From Mycobacterium sp. 852002-50816_SCH5313054-b (GTDB lineage Bacteria; Actinomycetota; Actinomycetes; Mycobacteriales; Mycobacteriaceae): a stretch of 64,000 nucleotides of DNA. Both the position numbers and the translations under genes were made by a program. Below the pieces are notes generated by a model, which saw only the letters and a program-made list of their open reading frames with translations, was not told the DNA's origin and did not search any database. Positions within the stretch are counted from its first letter, which is position 1. Each line of letters opens with the position of its first letter. Positions 10,697 to 19,996 of the stretch are shown here, piece after piece. The stretch is taken from NCBI RefSeq assembly GCF_001667185.1, contig NZ_LZIC01000063.1, positions 41,161 to 105,160 of the forward strand. Direction: 5' to 3'.

Positions 10697-10996
10697 ATGA
10701 CCGTCCCTCGCAGCCTGAGGCGAATCGCCGCCGGGGCCCTCATATCGGTCAGTTTCGCGGTTGCCGCCTTGGGGTTGGCGGCGGGCACCGCCCAGGCCAA
10801 GCCCCGGGGCCCGTATCAATGGTGCCCGGGGCAACACCTCCCGGAGACCGACGTGGTGTGGGATATGACCGTCTGCCACACCTGGTACTGGGTCGACTAC
10901 GGATTCCAGGCCAATCGCGGTCACTTTGTGTACGAGGGCGATACCCCGCCGCCGGACCTGGGCTGCATCCCCGGGCTGTGTTTACCCGGCCTTTGA
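10697..10996 (+). CDS. Small secreted WCPG-WDM-CH protein
   Basis: A 99-residue secreted protein. Signal peptide about residues 1-34 (RRIAAGALISVSFAVAALGL, cleavage near AQA). The mature part has WCPGQHLP followed by VWDMTVCHTWYWV and two further cysteines (GCIPGLC). An AGGAGGAAGAGG ribosome binding site precedes the ATG. The WCPG...WDM..CH pattern recurs in the protein at 21451-21780 and, from memory, in many short uncharacterised mycobacterial exported proteins. It ends 2 nt before the embC stop on the other strand. Confidence 0.85.
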   Translation: MTVPRSLRRIAAGALISVSFAVAALGLAAGTAQAKPRGPYQWCPGQHLPETDVVWDMTVCHTWYWVDYGFQANRGHFVYEGDTPPPDLGCIPGLCLPGL

Positions 10997-10998
10997 CG

Positions 10999-13900
10999 CT
11001 AGGTGCGGCGCAGCGGGCCCGGGTTCCACAGGCCGCTGCGGGTCGCGATCCCCAGCTGCAGCTCGGCGGGCTGGGCGTTGGGGTAGTACGGCGTCAACCG
11101 TTGCAGCGAGCCCCAATCGCGGGACCAGTCGTCCTTCAGGTACGTGGCGATCGTGGTCGCCTTCGCCAGTAACTCGGTGACCCCCAACGGGCCGCCACCG
11201 TTGTTGTCCATCACCGGCGAGTTCGCCTCGGCGCCGAATCGGTCCGGCAGGATGCGCCACTTCGGTGTCTCGTCGACCCCGTTTTGATGGCCGAACGGTC
11301 GCTGGCAGGGGAAGGCCAGGCCGACGAGCCAGTCCAGGAACACCGGGTCCCGGGACCCCACCACGTCCTGCAGCGTGCGCAGCTGCGGAATCCGCGGGGG
11401 CGTCAGCGCGATCCAGTGTTGCGGCGCCAGGTCTTCGTCGTCGGCGACCAAGCGGATTTGGGTGGCGTTGCCGGGGATGGCGGACAGCGCCAGTCGCAGG
11501 TTGCGCCAGGCGGGGGACGCCCCGACGTCGGCCAGTTGGAACGACCCGCCGGGGTGTCCGGTGGCCGCCTGGTCGTCGGTGGCCCACTGCACCTGGACCT
11601 CGCGGGGGTCGAAGCGGCCGGCCGCGCTGACCACCAGCAGCGGTCCCGCCTTGTCGCGGGCCGGCAGTCGGTACCAGCCCGACCGCAGGTGGGCGGGCAA
11701 CTGGATGCCCGAGCGCCAGCTGCCGAGCACCGGCGTGCGCGCCGGGTCGAGGCTGTAGGGCAGCTGGGCCGCCGAGCCGTTGATTCCCGGCGCCGGGGTG
11801 GTGCCGCCCTCGGTGCCGGCCTCGGCGCCGGTGATCAGCTTGTCGTCGCCGACGAAGCTGCGGTCACCGGGACGTTCCATCACCGGGTCGGCGCGGACAT
11901 CGGCGGGAATGCCGTTGGGGGTGAACGCTTCCGACAGGCCCGCGCCCAGGGCGTCGGCGACCGTGGCGCTCACGGGTGCCAGCATCCCGGCGTTGGGGTC
12001 CTGCTCCACCAGCACGTCTTCGGCCAGACCGCAGGACTTTCCGGTCAGCGCCTCGAGGTTGGAGCGGCCCACCGTCCACGCGGGGTACTGGTCGGCCATC
12101 GCCAGGGTCAGCGACGCCACCTCGAAAACCACCAGTATCCACGTCGCAATTGCCAACGGGGACTGGACAATTCCGGCGACTCGCGCGCCCAGCCGGGTTT
12201 TGGGCGCGCCGTTGTCGGGATCCACGAAGTGGAACCACGCCGCCAGCAGCAGCACCAGCAGGGTCAGCCCGAGCAGCACGGTGGCGAAGGCGTAATGCCA
12301 GGCCGGGAACGAATTCGACCAGGGCACACCGAAATTGGAGACGTACCACCAGCCGTTGACGCTGGCGAACGACAACGCCACCAAGAACAGCACCACGGCG
12401 GCGAACACGGTGCGGTTGCGCCGGGACCGCATCGCCAAGGCCGTCACCGCGACCGCGGCGAGCGCGCCCAGTGGCCCCGCGAGGCCGGCGAACACCCCGA
12501 AGTGGTGGGTCCATTTGGTCGGCGTGAACATCATCGCGACGAACGAGATGATGGTGATGCCGACGATGCGCCGGCTCGGCCCGGCGGCGGTGCCCGGAAT
12601 CTTGCCCTTGCGCAACGACATTGCGACGGTTATCCCGAGCGCGAGCACCAGCGCCAGCACCGCGAAGCGGCGGGCGACTGACCCGTCGGGGCTGGCCATG
12701 AACAGGCGCTCGTAGCGGAGGTGCTCGTCGAACCAGCTCAGGCTGGGCCCGACGGCGCGCTTGAGAGCGGTGGCCTGGATCTCGCCGGCCAGCGTCTGGT
12801 CGCGGAAGATCAGGATCGCGGTGACCGTGACGGCGGCCAGCAGGGGCGCCACCAGTGGTAGCGCGCCGAACAGTTTGGATCTGCGGTGCAGGATCGTCCG
12901 CAGCGGGCCGATCGCGACCAGCAGAGCGCCGATCGAGGCGATGCCCGTCGGCCCGGAGAACAGGGTCAGCGCGCCGATGATGCAGGCGATGGCCACGGGC
13001 AGCAGCCGGCTGGTGGCCACCGCGCGTTCGACCGAGCACCAGGTCAGCAGGATGCCCAGGGCGATGATCGGCTCGGGGCGCAGGCCGTTGTCGAGCGGCA
13101 GCCAGACCGCGAGGAACATGCCCGCCGCCGTCCACGCCGCGGCCCGGTTTCGCTTGACGGCGTCGCCCAGCCGGGGCATCACTTCGCGGCTGATCACCCA
13201 CCAGCACGTCAGGGCCATCGCCAGGGTGGGCAGGCGCATCCAGATGCTGGTGGTGCTGACGTGGGCCCACACCGCCAGCAGGTCGTAGTACCACCCGAAC
13301 GGGGCCTCGGGGGTGCCGAACCAGCGGTAGTAGTTGGCCATGTAGCCGGCGTGCTCGGAGACCCGGGCCATGGTCAGGATGTAGCCGTCGTCGGAGGTGT
13401 TGGCACCGACGAAATGCCACCATGTCAGCACGGCGATGACGAGGGCGTCCAGACCGCCGACGGACCACCAGCGGGCGGGCAGGAAACGGCGGTGCCGGGT
13501 CCCGTCTGCGGTGTCGAGCACGTGCAGGGCGACCAGGGCGAGGGCGGTCAGCACCACCCCGAGGATCATTGCCGCCATCTTCAGCGTGGTGGGGCTACTG
13601 CTGTAGCGGGTGTCGACGGTCGCCGAAAAGCTCAGGCCCGGCGGCGCCGGCCCGCTCAGGTCGGTGAAGACGCCGACGATCTGCGGCCGGAAGTCGTAGC
13701 CGCTCTTCTCCCCGCGCAGCGGCGCGCCGGGATGTTCGGCGTTGGGCCCCTGCGTCAGGCCGACGAATTCGGCGGTGATCTTCTCGGCGTGGGCGGTGAA
13801 GGTCAGCCGCTGGCAGGCCGGGCTGAGCACCTCGCTCAACGGGGCGGTGACCACCGCGACGTTGCGCACCACGAGCACCAGGTAGTCGTTGGCGCGCTGG

Positions 13901-14214
13901 ATGAGCAGGCCGCGGTCGACGGCCTTGGGGGCCTGCTTGGGCACCGTGGACAGCAGCACCGTCTTGCCGGTGTTCTGCGGTCCCGCCAGCCCGGCGGCGG
14001 CCTGACACGGCACGGTGACGTTCAGATCGGTGGCGACGTAGCCGATCAGCGGGGCGTCGACGCTGTTGAACGTGCCGTTCTGCGGCCAGTTGAGTTGGGC
14101 GGTGGTCTGGTTGACCGGCAGCAGCGGCGTGAGGATCGCCAGCAGGGCGCCGAGCAGGCCGGCGACGGTAGCAACCACCCGAGCGATCCGGTGGTTACCT
14201 TCCGCGTCGTCCAC
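10999..14214 (-). CDS. embC: Arabinosyltransferase EmbC
   Basis: A 1071-residue GT-C arabinosyltransferase that elongates the arabinan of lipoarabinomannan. N-terminal helix at about 12-32, periplasmic domain with PVNQTTAQLNWPQNGTF, acidic pair in GANTSDDGYILTMARV, proline motif region FTPTKWTHHFGVFAGL, and C-terminal carbohydrate-binding domain ending GLWNPGPLRRT. Its sequence follows M. tuberculosis EmbC rather than EmbA or EmbB. The N-terminus is about 20 residues shorter than I recall for M. tuberculosis. Unlike M. tuberculosis, it is not contiguous with embAB: about 3 kb holding embR, an ArsR operon and a secreted protein lies between. Confidence 0.96.
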   Translation of the reverse strand: MDDAEGNHRIARVVATVAGLLGALLAILTPLLPVNQTTAQLNWPQNGTFNSVDAPLIGYVATDLNVTVPCQAAAGLAGPQNTGKTVLLSTVPKQAPKAVDRGLLIQRANDYLVLVVRNVAVVTAPLSEVLSPACQRLTFTAHAEKITAEFVGLTQGPNAEHPGAPLRGEKSGYDFRPQIVGVFTDLSGPAPPGLSFSATVDTRYSSSPTTLKMAAMILGVVLTALALVALHVLDTADGTRHRRFLPARWWSVGGLDALVIAVLTWWHFVGANTSDDGYILTMARVSEHAGYMANYYRWFGTPEAPFGWYYDLLAVWAHVSTTSIWMRLPTLAMALTCWWVISREVMPRLGDAVKRNRAAAWTAAGMFLAVWLPLDNGLRPEPIIALGILLTWCSVERAVATSRLLPVAIACIIGALTLFSGPTGIASIGALLVAIGPLRTILHRRSKLFGALPLVAPLLAAVTVTAILIFRDQTLAGEIQATALKRAVGPSLSWFDEHLRYERLFMASPDGSVARRFAVLALVLALGITVAMSLRKGKIPGTAAGPSRRIVGITIISFVAMMFTPTKWTHHFGVFAGLAGPLGALAAVAVTALAMRSRRNRTVFAAVVLFLVALSFASVNGWWYVSNFGVPWSNSFPAWHYAFATVLLGLTLLVLLLAAWFHFVDPDNGAPKTRLGARVAGIVQSPLAIATWILVVFEVASLTLAMADQYPAWTVGRSNLEALTGKSCGLAEDVLVEQDPNAGMLAPVSATVADALGAGLSEAFTPNGIPADVRADPVMERPGDRSFVGDDKLITGAEAGTEGGTTPAPGINGSAAQLPYSLDPARTPVLGSWRSGIQLPAHLRSGWYRLPARDKAGPLLVVSAAGRFDPREVQVQWATDDQAATGHPGGSFQLADVGASPAWRNLRLALSAIPGNATQIRLVADDEDLAPQHWIALTPPRIPQLRTLQDVVGSRDPVFLDWLVGLAFPCQRPFGHQNGVDETPKWRILPDRFGAEANSPVMDNNGGGPLGVTELLAKATTIATYLKDDWSRDWGSLQRLTPYYPNAQPAELQLGIATRSGLWNPGPLRRT

Positions 14215-14238
14215 GGGGGTAGATGGTAGTTCCAGCCG

Positions 14239-16101
14239 CTACGCCGTCGGCTTGCGGATGGCCAGCACGAACGGGCCGACGCTGTCGACGGCGAAGCGGG
14301 GATCGGCGAACAGCGCCGTCGGCAGATCGACGGTGTACCGCCGAACGTTGGGCTGGTTGGGGTACACGTCCTGCGCCAGCCGCAATGTGTAGTTGCTGTT
14401 CGCCCCGCGGCGCATGAGGAAAACCGTCGGCGGGGGCCACGGCGAGGTGTCCAGCGCGTGGATGAACTCGTCGGCGGTCTTGAGCTTGGACCACTTCTCG
14501 ATCTGGGCGGCGCGCAGGTCGAACTGTGCCAGCGGGTTGGCGTAGTGCGACGTCAGCCCCTGGAACCCCCAGTAGGGGTAGTAAGACAGGAAGCTGTAAT
14601 CGGCCGTCATCACGACGATCTGGTCGCGCGGCTTGCCGGTCACCTTGAGGATCGCGGCGTCGATGACCGGGTAGAACTTCTCGGAACTCGGGGGTCGCCG
14701 GTCGCCGCGTTGGCCGTGGCCGTCGGTGTCCGTGTAGGCGATGGCCAGATCGGGGCGCAGCACGTCGGGGATGTCCTGGCTGAACGCGATCGCCCCGGCC
14801 AGCCCGATCGCGGCGGCAACCGGCAGCACCGCGCGGCTCCGCGCGGCCAGTGCCTGGGTGAGCTCCACGAAGCCGAACACCCCGGCGGCGACCAGCAGCA
14901 CGCTCAACGTCGGCTGCAGCCGGAACGACAGCAGCGTGGTGCGCGCCAGCGTGGTCAGCATCGACAACAGCGACCACAGGTACACGGCGAGCACGCCGAT
15001 GGCCAGGGCGCCCGCGCGCGCTGAGGTGCCCGCCCGCACCACCAGCCACAGCGTGCCCAGCATGCAGATCGCCCCCAGCAGCGAGAACTGCAGCATCGGG
15101 AAGGTCAGTTCGGCGCCGTCGGCCGGCAGGTAGTGAAAGGCGCTGCCGCTGTTGCTGACCGGGCTGCGGGCCGCGCGCAACACGAACGGCAGCCAGGTGG
15201 TGCTCGCGATGGCCGCGGCGATGGCGGCGATGAGGGCCAACCGGCGCAGGGGGTCGAGCGCGGCCCTGAAGCCGCCCCGCCGCCAGCGCGTACCGGCCAG
15301 CAGCAGCGCCATCAGCGTCACCGCGAACGCGCTGAAGGCCAGCAGCAGTGAGTACCAGGTGGCCGCCCAGCCGAGGAAAAGACCGGCGCCGATCACCGCG
15401 GCCCAACCGCCGCGGGCGCCGGCGCGTAGGCCCGACCACGTCAGCACCAGCGCCGGCGGCAACAACACCGTGATCATCGCGGCGTAGGGCTCCGGCGAGC
15501 CGTAGGCCAGCGTCACCGCGGCGGTCGCGGTGGTGACGATCAGCGCGTATTCGAAGCGGATCATCCGCCACCACAGCACCAGCGCGACGGCGACCGCGAT
15601 GGTGATCGACGTGATCGCCCACGGCTTGTACATCTCCCACGCCGGGACGCCGGTCAGCGCCGCGACGCGACCGCCGATCCAGAACCAGCCCGGCGGGTAG
15701 AAGGTCGGCAGCCCGAGGTAGGTCATGTCGTGCAGGGCGGGGCTGTCGGCGAGACGGGTCAGGTATTCGGTGCGGAACTGCTGGTCGACGGAGATGCCGA
15801 ACAGATATAGCTTCGTGGCGCCCAGCGGCATGCCCAGCGTCACGACGGTGAACGCGGACAGGAACACCAGCCCGCCCAGGCGGGCCAGGACGCGACGTCC
15901 CCGGCGCCACAGCCAGCCGACCGCGACGAGGCCGGCCAGGCAGCCGACCTGCCCGACGGTGGTCAGCGCGTGCAGCTGGTTCGACGACGGAAACGCCGGC
16001 CACTGCACGCCGGCGATCGCGATCAGCGACGGCACCGCCACGACCAGGGCGACCGCCACCCCCGCGGCCATCTGGCCCAGCGTGGCCAGTGCGCTGCGCA
16101 T
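14239..16101 (-). CDS. aftA: Galactofuranan arabinosyltransferase AftA
   Basis: A 620-residue GT-C enzyme that adds the first arabinofuranose from decaprenyl-phospho-arabinose onto galactan, priming the arabinan. N-terminal half has about 11 membrane helices, with the acidic/aromatic motif in [15 protein letters not shown]; the C-terminal half is periplasmic and contains [17 protein letters not shown] and ends [11 protein letters not shown] chose the ATG at 16101, 2 nt after the dprE2 stop; an ATG at 16185 would overlap dprE2 by 82 nt. Sits between dprE2 and embC on the same strand. Confidence 0.95.
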   Translation of the reverse strand: MRSALATLGQMAAGVAVALVVAVPSLIAIAGVQWPAFPSSNQLHALTTVGQVGCLAGLVAVGWLWRRGRRVLARLGGLVFLSAFTVVTLGMPLGATKLYLFGISVDQQFRTEYLTRLADSPALHDMTYLGLPTFYPPGWFWIGGRVAALTGVPAWEMYKPWAITSITIAVAVALVLWWRMIRFEYALIVTTATAAVTLAYGSPEPYAAMITVLLPPALVLTWSGLRAGARGGWAAVIGAGLFLGWAATWYSLLLAFSAFAVTLMALLLAGTRWRRGGFRAALDPLRRLALIAAIAAAIASTTWLPFVLRAARSPVSNSGSAFHYLPADGAELTFPMLQFSLLGAICMLGTLWLVVRAGTSARAGALAIGVLAVYLWSLLSMLTTLARTTLLSFRLQPTLSVLLVAAGVFGFVELTQALAARSRAVLPVAAAIGLAGAIAFSQDIPDVLRPDLAIAYTDTDGHGQRGDRRPPSSEKFYPVIDAAILKVTGKPRDQIVVMTADYSFLSYYPYWGFQGLTSHYANPLAQFDLRAAQIEKWSKLKTADEFIHALDTSPWPPPTVFLMRRGANSNYTLRLAQDVYPNQPNVRRYTVDLPTALFADPRFAVDSVGPFVLAIRKPTA

Positions 16102-16103
16102 GC

Positions 16104-16886
16104 TCAGATTGGTAGCTTGCGGAAAATGGGCCGCGGGATGTGTCGCAACACCATCATCACGTAACGGAATGCTGCTGGCGCCCAAACCAATTCCTTACCT
16201 TGTGCCGCCGCGGTCACCGCGAGGTTGGCGACGTACTCCTTGTCGACGGTGAGCGGCGCCTCCTTGGCGCCGGTCGCCTGCCAGTGCGCGATCGTCGTTG
16301 ACGTGCGAACCTGGCCGGGCCTGATCACCAGGACGCGAACTCCATACTCGCGCAACGCCTCGGCCAATCCGAGGTAGAAGCCGTCCAGGCCGGCCTTGGT
16401 GGAGCCGTACACGAAGTTGGACCGCCGCACCCGCTCGCCGGCCGCGCTGCTCATTGCGATGATCTGGCCGAAGCCCTGGGCGCGCATCTTCTGGCCCAGC
16501 AACACGCCCACGGAAACGGCTGCGGTGTAATTGATCTCGGCGGCCAGCACGGCCTTGTGCTGGTCCTGCCACAGCTCCTCGGCGTCCCCGAGTATGCCGA
16601 ACGCCACGATTGCGACGTCGACATCGCCTCCGGCGAAGGCCTGGTCGATGACCGCCGGATGGGTGTCGCTCTCGGTGCCGTCGAAGTCGATCCACTCGAC
16701 CGACTTGGCGCCGGCAGCCGTCATCGCGGCGACGGCGCCGGCCTTTCGTGGATGGTCGGGTAAGTCCGCCAACACGATTCGTGCGTGCGCGTTCTGCAGG
16801 TAGCGCTCGCAGATGGCCAGACCTATCTCAGAGGTACCCCCGAGCAACAGGATGGTCTGCGGATTTCCCACGGCGTCAAGCACCAT
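16104..16886 (-). CDS. dprE2: Decaprenylphospho-2-keto-ribose reductase DprE2
   Basis: A 260-residue short-chain dehydrogenase that reduces the keto intermediate made by DprE1 to decaprenyl-phospho-arabinose, the sole arabinan donor. NAD(P)-binding GGTSEIG is near the N-terminus; the active-site Ser is in IIAMSSAAG and Tyr/Lys in YGSTK. The C-terminal hydrophobic tail ([19 protein letters not shown]) probably contacts the membrane. Its ATG directly follows the dprE1 stop, so the two are translated as a pair. Confidence 0.96.
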   Translation of the reverse strand: MVLDAVGNPQTILLLGGTSEIGLAICERYLQNAHARIVLADLPDHPRKAGAVAAMTAAGAKSVEWIDFDGTESDTHPAVIDQAFAGGDVDVAIVAFGILGDAEELWQDQHKAVLAAEINYTAAVSVGVLLGQKMRAQGFGQIIAMSSAAGERVRRSNFVYGSTKAGLDGFYLGLAEALREYGVRVLVIRPGQVRTSTTIAHWQATGAKEAPLTVDKEYVANLAVTAAAQGKELVWAPAAFRYVMMVLRHIPRPIFRKLPI

Positions 16887-18257
16887 CTAGAGCAGCTCCA
16901 AGCGTCGGGCCATGTCGGAGGCGAACACCCGAAGGGGATCGACCTTGCGGCGCACGGCGATCCACTCGTCGATGCGCGGATACATGGCGTGGAAGGTTTC
17001 GGCGGTGGTGCGCGAATCCTTTGCGGTGTAGACCCGGCCGCCGAATTCCAGCACACGGCGGTCGAGTTCGTTGAGGAACTCGTTGAGGCCCGGCTTGATG
17101 GGGAAGTCGACGCACACGTTCCAGCCCGGAATGGGAAAGCTCAGCGGGGCCTGATTGCCCGAGCCGAACAGCTTGAACACATTGAGAAACGAGTAGTGCC
17201 CGGACTTTTGGATGTCGCGGATGATGCCCTTGAATTCCTCGACGGCGGTGGTGGGCACGACGAACTGGTACTGGCCGAAACCGGCCGGGCCATAGGCCCG
17301 GTTCCATTCGCCCAACATGTCGAGCGGGTGGTAGAACTGCGTCAGGTTCTGGATCTTGCCGCGGTAGCTCCCGGACTTGCGGTACCACAGTTCGCCGATC
17401 GGTCCGAACGTGTACTTGTTGGCCAGCCCGTTTGGGAAAACGTCCGGAATCGTAAGCAGTTGCGGCGCATCGAACTTCAGCGGATTCCGCTGAAGCTTCT
17501 TAGGAAGCTGATCCAGCCTGGCCAGCGAGCCACGCGAAATCGCCGCGCGGCCCAGTTTCGGCGGCGCGCTGATCGCGTCGAACCACGCGCTGGAATAGGT
17601 GTAGTTCGCCTCGCTGCCGTCGCTGTGAAACGCGACGGTTTCGTCGAGGCCGGCGGTGACGTCGCCGTCGGCGATGAAATAGGCGGTCTCCGTCGGCGTC
17701 ATCTCGACGGTGGCCCGCAGGATGATCCCGGTGAGGCCGTTGCCGCCGACCGTGGCCCAGAACAGCTCGGAGTCCGCGCCGGTGGGAGTGAGGTGGCGGA
17801 CCTGGCCGTCGGCGGTCAGCAGTTCCATCGACCGCACGTGGTTCCCGAAGCTGCCCGCGCTGTGATGGTTCTTGCCGTGGATGTCGCAGGCGATCGCGCC
17901 GCCGATGGTGACCTGGCGGGTGCCGGGCAGCACGGGCACCCACAGGCCGAACGGCAACGCGGCCTTCATCAGCTGGTCGAGGTTGACCCCGGCATCGAGG
18001 TCGGCCAGCTTGGTGTCGGCGCTGATCGAGTGAATGGTGTTCAGCTCGGTCATGTCGATCACCAGACCGCCGCCGTTTTGCGCGTTGTCGCCGTAGGAAC
18101 GGCCCAGCCCGCGCGCGATCACGCCGCGCCCGCCCGCGTCGGCCGTGTTGGCCACGGCTTTGGCGATCTGCTCCGGGTCCGGCGTGGAAAGCACCGTCGC
18201 CGCCGACGGCGCGGTACGCCCCCAGCCCGCGAGCCGTTTGGTGGTGAACATCGTCAA
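16887..18257 (-). CDS. dprE1: Decaprenylphosphoryl-ribose 2'-oxidase DprE1
   Basis: A 456-residue FAD-dependent oxidase (VAO fold) that oxidises decaprenyl-phospho-ribose at C2'. FAD-binding region: [12 protein letters not shown] and [20 protein letters not shown]. The substrate side carries Cys382 in [11 protein letters not shown], equivalent to M. tuberculosis Cys387, the covalent target of benzothiazinones (codon TGC). Lys381-equivalent chemistry and the C-terminal [20 protein letters not shown] are conserved. First gene of the dprE1-dprE2-aftA run after gtrA. The protein is essential in related species. Confidence 0.97.
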   Translation of the reverse strand: MTMFTTKRLAGWGRTAPSAATVLSTPDPEQIAKAVANTADAGGRGVIARGLGRSYGDNAQNGGGLVIDMTELNTIHSISADTKLADLDAGVNLDQLMKAALPFGLWVPVLPGTRQVTIGGAIACDIHGKNHHSAGSFGNHVRSMELLTADGQVRHLTPTGADSELFWATVGGNGLTGIILRATVEMTPTETAYFIADGDVTAGLDETVAFHSDGSEANYTYSSAWFDAISAPPKLGRAAISRGSLARLDQLPKKLQRNPLKFDAPQLLTIPDVFPNGLANKYTFGPIGELWYRKSGSYRGKIQNLTQFYHPLDMLGEWNRAYGPAGFGQYQFVVPTTAVEEFKGIIRDIQKSGHYSFLNVFKLFGSGNQAPLSFPIPGWNVCVDFPIKPGLNEFLNELDRRVLEFGGRVYTAKDSRTTAETFHAMYPRIDEWIAVRRKVDPLRVFASDMARRLELL

Positions 18258-18282
18258 AGAGGGTACCGCTTGGCCAGGTCGG

Positions 18283-18711
18283 TCAGCGGATGCGGAAGAT
18301 AACGGCTCGCTGCACGAAGAAGTTGATCACCGTCGCGGTGCCCTGTGCGATCACGAACGCGACGGGGATGGCCCAGGCCCGGTAGTGCAGAAGCGCGAGG
18401 CTGAGGTGGTTGAGGCCGACCTGCACCGAGAAGGTGATGGCGTAGAGGATCATGACCGCGACGAAGCGCGCGGTGCTTGGCGCCGCCTGAAAGGTCCATC
18501 GACGGTTGATCAGGTAGGCGGTGATGGTGCCGACGATGAAACTGGTTGCCTTGGACAGGTCGACCTGCAGGCCCACCACCTTGTAGAGCACCAGGTAGAG
18601 GCTGAAGTCGACGGTCCCAGCCAGACCGCCGGCGACGACGAAACGCATCACCTGTGTCCTCAGACCCAGGTGTGGACGCGCGGAAGCGGCGCCAGGTTCT
18701 GGGGGGATCAT
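18283..18711 (-). CDS. GtrA-family membrane protein (Rv3789-like)
   Basis: A 142-residue protein with four membrane helices, the GtrA fold. The Rv3789 counterpart is proposed to flip decaprenyl-phospho-arabinose or anchor arabinosylation enzymes. [20 protein letters not shown] starts helix 1, and [17 protein letters not shown] helix 2; the NRRWTF loop is the family signature. A start at the internal ATG (18648) would give the shorter 121-residue form typical of M. tuberculosis. It is 25 nt upstream of dprE1 on the same strand, supporting a shared role. Confidence 0.9.
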   Translation of the reverse strand: MIPPEPGAASARPHLGLRTQVMRFVVAGGLAGTVDFSLYLVLYKVVGLQVDLSKATSFIVGTITAYLINRRWTFQAAPSTARFVAVMILYAITFSVQVGLNHLSLALLHYRAWAIPVAFVIAQGTATVINFFVQRAVIFRIR

Positions 18712-18750
18712 TGCGGCGAGTCTATCGGGGCCGGCGCCGACGACGGTGAG

Positions 18751-19233
18751 TTAGCGGGGCAACTTCACCGAGATGAGCTCGACCTGGTTTTCGCCCTGCG
18801 GCGTCGTGTAGGTCACCGTGTCGCCCGCCTTGTGCCCGGCGAGGGCCTGCCCCAAGGGGCTGCGGACGGTCAGGGTCTCGGCCTCGCGGCCGATGGGGGT
18901 CTCTTCGACGATGGAGATCACGTGCATGGTGACGACCTCCCCGTCGGGGAATCGCAGCGTCACCTCGGTCCCGCCGGGCAGCGCTTCCGAGTCGTCCGAC
19001 GGCGTCGGCCCGCTGCGCAGGCGCCGGTCCAGCTCGTTGATCCGCTCGGCGAGGACGACAAGCTCGTCCGCGCGTTGTATCGCCTCGGCCGCGTCGCCAT
19101 GGTCACCGACCATGCCGCGGTCGTTTTTGACCTCGACCTCGAGGCGATCGCGCCGCTGCTTGAGCCGGTCCAGCTCCGCGGCGAGGGTTTCCCGTGCCAC
19201 GTCCACCGCCGACTTGGCTTTTTTGCTGCTCAC
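18751..19233 (-). CDS. GreA/GreB/Rnk-like transcription factor (Rv3788-like)
   Basis: A 160-residue Gre-fold protein: N-terminal coiled coil (about 10-60, ETLAAELDRLKQRRDRLEVE) and C-terminal FKBP-like domain with TVRSPLGQALAGHKAGDTV, the Gre family signature. Rv3788-type proteins bind the RNA polymerase secondary channel and inhibit rather than stimulate transcript cleavage. The GTG at 19233 is preferred, with AGAGGGG about 12 nt upstream, giving the length seen in M. tuberculosis; an ATG at 19341 would add a Trp/Cys-rich run that does not look native. Confidence 0.85.
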   Translation of the reverse strand: MSSKKAKSAVDVARETLAAELDRLKQRRDRLEVEVKNDRGMVGDHGDAAEAIQRADELVVLAERINELDRRLRSGPTPSDDSEALPGGTEVTLRFPDGEVVTMHVISIVEETPIGREAETLTVRSPLGQALAGHKAGDTVTYTTPQGENQVELISVKLPR

Positions 19234-19402
19234 GCGAGCCGATCCCCTCTGCCATCGCTTGCTGACCTGTAGCGCTACAGTGTTGCACCACCACCAGGCA
19301 GCCGCCACCTTACGCGCGCGCAAACTCGTTGTTTGACACATACCCAGTAGGGCGCGAATCTACCCACGGTTTGCTGGCGGGCTCTCGAATCGGGTTCGCC
19401 CG

Positions 19403-19942
19403 CTACGCCCAGCCTGCGGCCGTCACCGGACCCGCGGTGAGGGTGACCACGTTGTTGCGGCTTTCGCGCGCCTCGATCCGAGACACCCACACCCGGCCGC
19501 CGGTCGCCAGCGCCACGATGCGTTCGGCGGTCTCGAAGGCCCAGGCCGCCGAGCCCTCCATGCCGGTGTTCTCCATGATCCGCAGGTCGATGACGCCACG
19601 CTCGGCGAGCAGTTCGAACAGGTCGCGCTGCGGGTCGTCCTCCGCGATCAGCGTGGTGTGGTCGAACTGGTAGCGCAGTGCGGAGCGCACCTCACCGACG
19701 GCGCCGCCGTCCACCACCAGGCCGGTGCCGAGTTCGGTTTCGGCGCAGGCGAACTCGACCTCGAACGCGCGCTCGTAGCCGTGCAGAAAGAACCGCTTCC
19801 CCGGATTGGCCCACGAGCGATGGCAGCACGGAAGTTCCTCGAAGAGCTTGCGCATGTGGAAACGCGCGGTGCGGCCGCTCGGGGGGTCGGCGCGGTGCAT
19901 GGTCGCGACGTACACGTCATCGTCGAAAGCAATGTGACTCAT
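19403..19942 (-). CDS. QueD/PTPS-like T-fold protein with degenerate active site
   Basis: A 179-residue tunnelling-fold protein related to 6-carboxytetrahydropterin synthase. The N-terminal His (PCCHRSW), the LHGY element, GLVVDGGAV, the FDHTTL motif and MENTGMEGSAAWAFE follow QueD in order. Two features usually needed for activity are missing: the family's HGH zinc motif reads HGY, and the catalytic Cys before it is replaced (GKRFFLHGY). It is therefore probably not a working QueD. No queuosine or pterin genes are nearby. Confidence 0.8.
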   Translation of the reverse strand: MSHIAFDDDVYVATMHRADPPSGRTARFHMRKLFEELPCCHRSWANPGKRFFLHGYERAFEVEFACAETELGTGLVVDGGAVGEVRSALRYQFDHTTLIAEDDPQRDLFELLAERGVIDLRIMENTGMEGSAAWAFETAERIVALATGGRVWVSRIEARESRNNVVTLTAGPVTAAGWA

Positions 19943-19996
19943 GGGTGCAGCGTCGGGTCGGCGCCTTAATGGATCCTTGAAAGATCCTTGGCACCG

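Noticed and set aside
16101..16185. Longer AftA start at 16185
   Set aside because: It would overlap dprE2 by 82 nt and the extra residues do not look like AftA; the ATG at 16101 follows the dprE2 stop.
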